DNA of 7,293 nt from Planctomycetota bacterium (GTDB taxonomy: Bacteria; Planctomycetota; Planctomycetia; Planctomycetales; Planctomycetaceae), in NCBI GenBank assembly GCA_023429275.1, contig JAEYWB010000537.1, positions 1 to 7,293 on the forward strand. The letters are read 5' to 3'. The first letter of the stretch is position 1; each line of letters begins with the position of its first letter. The notes under the pieces are model-generated. The model made no database searches. It was given only the letters and a program-made list of their open reading frames with translations, and was not told where the DNA came from. Of this stretch, positions 6,595 to 7,293 are shown in pieces. The translations under genes were made by a program, and so were the position numbers.

Positions 6595-7197
6595 ATGGTC
6601 ACCCGACACTGGCTCAAGCGGCTCAGCCTGGCAGCGATGCTGGCCCTTGCCGTTGTGCCGAGCAGCGGCTGTAAGCTGTTCTTCTACGCTGTCAAGGACA
6701 TGTTCATCCTTGGCAACTTCTTCTGGACGACACCGTTCATCCCGGTTTCGCCTTACTACAGCCAGCAGATCGAAGACACGATGTGGAACGAGGAGCGCTA
6801 CAAGCGTGTCCCGGTCCTCGATCCGATCGAAGGGGAGAACGCTCCCCTCGTCTGTCTCGATCCGCCTTCCCCGGACGAAGTCATGCGGGCCTTGCCCGAC
6901 ACGACCTCCGGCGGCGTGGCGTTCCTGGCGGAAACCAGCCGAAACAACGTCCGGATGGTGGTCGAACCGATCGTCGACCGGCTCGACGACTGCCGGTTCT
7001 ACCCGATGGTCGGACCCGCCCGCCTGCACCACTGTCACTACAAGTGCACGGTGTACTACGAAGAGACAAAGCGGTCCTACTGGCCGGTGCCATTCACCCA
7101 CAAGGACCAGACGCAGCAGGTCGTGTATGTCGACCATGACTACCTGATCCGCTGTGCCGGCCCGGACCAGAACAGCGCGCCGGAAATCAATCCGTAA
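6595..7197 (+). CDS. Putative lipoprotein, Cys/His-rich conserved hypothetical protein
   Basis: 200-aa protein of unknown function. MVTRHWLKRL gives a basic n-region, SLAAMLALAVV a hydrophobic core, and PSSGC a lipobox-like site with Cys26 as the likely lipidated residue; Ser at -3 is less typical, so simple secretion is an alternative. The mature part has aromatic and proline-rich segments (FFWTTPFIPVSPYYSQ, 42-57), NEERYKRVPVLDPIEGENAP (65-84), and a central block with C133 and the cluster HHCHYKC (145-151). Further Cys are at 87 and 187, and the late HDYLIRC (181-187) again pairs His with Cys. These could bind a metal or form disulfides outside the cytoplasm. From memory, closely similar motifs occur in conserved planctomycete hypothetical proteins; this was not searched. 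The gene stands alone: divergent from the 751-aa HEAT gene and followed by a strong terminator, so probably monocistronic. Confidence 0.88.
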   Translation: MVTRHWLKRLSLAAMLALAVVPSSGCKLFFYAVKDMFILGNFFWTTPFIPVSPYYSQQIEDTMWNEERYKRVPVLDPIEGENAPLVCLDPPSPDEVMRALPDTTSGGVAFLAETSRNNVRMVVEPIVDRLDDCRFYPMVGPARLHHCHYKCTVYYEETKRSYWPVPFTHKDQTQQVVYVDHDYLIRCAGPDQNSAPEINP

Positions 7198-7221
7198 GCA
7201 GGACACTGCGACCAGGTGCAC

Positions 7222-7266
7222 GAGAGCCCGGCGAGGGAGAAATCCTTCGTCGGGCTTTCTCGTTTT
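7222..7266 (+). terminator. Intrinsic terminator of the lipoprotein gene
   Basis: Starting 25 nt after the TAA, arms 7222-7238 and 7243-7259 pair over 17 bp, including a few G-T wobbles, around a GAAA loop (7239-7242), a GNRA tetraloop. The core is AGCCCG (7225-7230) with CGGGCT (7251-7256). The stem is followed by TCGTTTT, a short T-run. Orientation matches the upstream gene. Confidence 0.88.
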
Positions 7267-7293
7267 GTGGGCTGTGGGCTGTGGGCTGTGGGC
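7267..7293. repeat. Heptanucleotide tandem repeat (GTGGGCT)n, truncated by window edge
   Basis: GTGGGCT repeats perfectly for three full copies plus six bases, 27 nt, directly after the terminator T-run, and reaches the window end, so its full length is unknown. The unit is not a multiple of three. The sequence is strongly strand-biased, with G on the plus strand. A simple-sequence repeat of this kind can vary in copy number by slippage. Confidence 0.85.

Noticed and set aside
6502..7221. 239-codon minus-strand open frame opposite the lipoprotein gene
   Set aside because: The plus-strand frame has a strong Shine-Dalgarno, signal peptide and downstream terminator; the antisense frame has none of these and runs into the terminator stem.

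Overview
The window is high-GC bacterial chromosome. It most likely comes from a planctomycete of the order Planctomycetales; this is inference. The reasons are two exported HEAT-repeat proteins, a small lipoprotein with motifs I recognise from conserved planctomycete hypothetical proteins, loosely packed genes with 180-330 bp gaps, and use of a TTG start. No rRNA, tRNA, CRISPR array, transposase or phage gene was found.

Layout, left to right. (1) Positions 1-619, minus strand: N-terminal 206 codons of a ROK-family sugar kinase (glucokinase-like), cut by the window edge. (2) A 220-bp divergent spacer with a 12-bp direct repeat. (3) Positions 840-1826, plus strand: a 328-aa putatively exported HEAT-repeat protein. 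(4) A 180-bp convergent spacer with a GC-rich layered hairpin. (5) Positions 2007-3674, minus strand: a complete 555-aa UbiB/ABC1/COQ8-type atypical kinase with two C-terminal membrane helices. (6) A 327-bp spacer carrying a near-perfect 32-bp inverted repeat. (7) Positions 4002-6257, minus strand: a 751-aa exported HEAT-repeat protein with an embedded receiver-like domain that lacks the phospho-acceptor Asp. (8) A 337-bp divergent spacer. (9) Positions 6595-7197, plus strand: a 200-aa Cys/His-rich putative lipoprotein of unknown function. (10) A strong intrinsic terminator with a GAAA tetraloop, then a heptanucleotide tandem repeat running off the window.

The genes do not form one obvious pathway. 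The 751-aa gene and the UbiB-like gene point the same way, but 327 bp and a long hairpin separate them, so they are probably separate units. The kinases are predicted to be cytoplasmic (ROK) or membrane-anchored (UbiB-like); the two HEAT proteins and the lipoprotein are predicted to be exported. The points most worth a second look are the 32-bp inverted repeat, the receiver-like domain inside an exported protein, the glycine-substituted nucleotide loop of the UbiB-like kinase, and the uncharacterised lipoprotein. I do not see clear evidence of a new multi-gene system.
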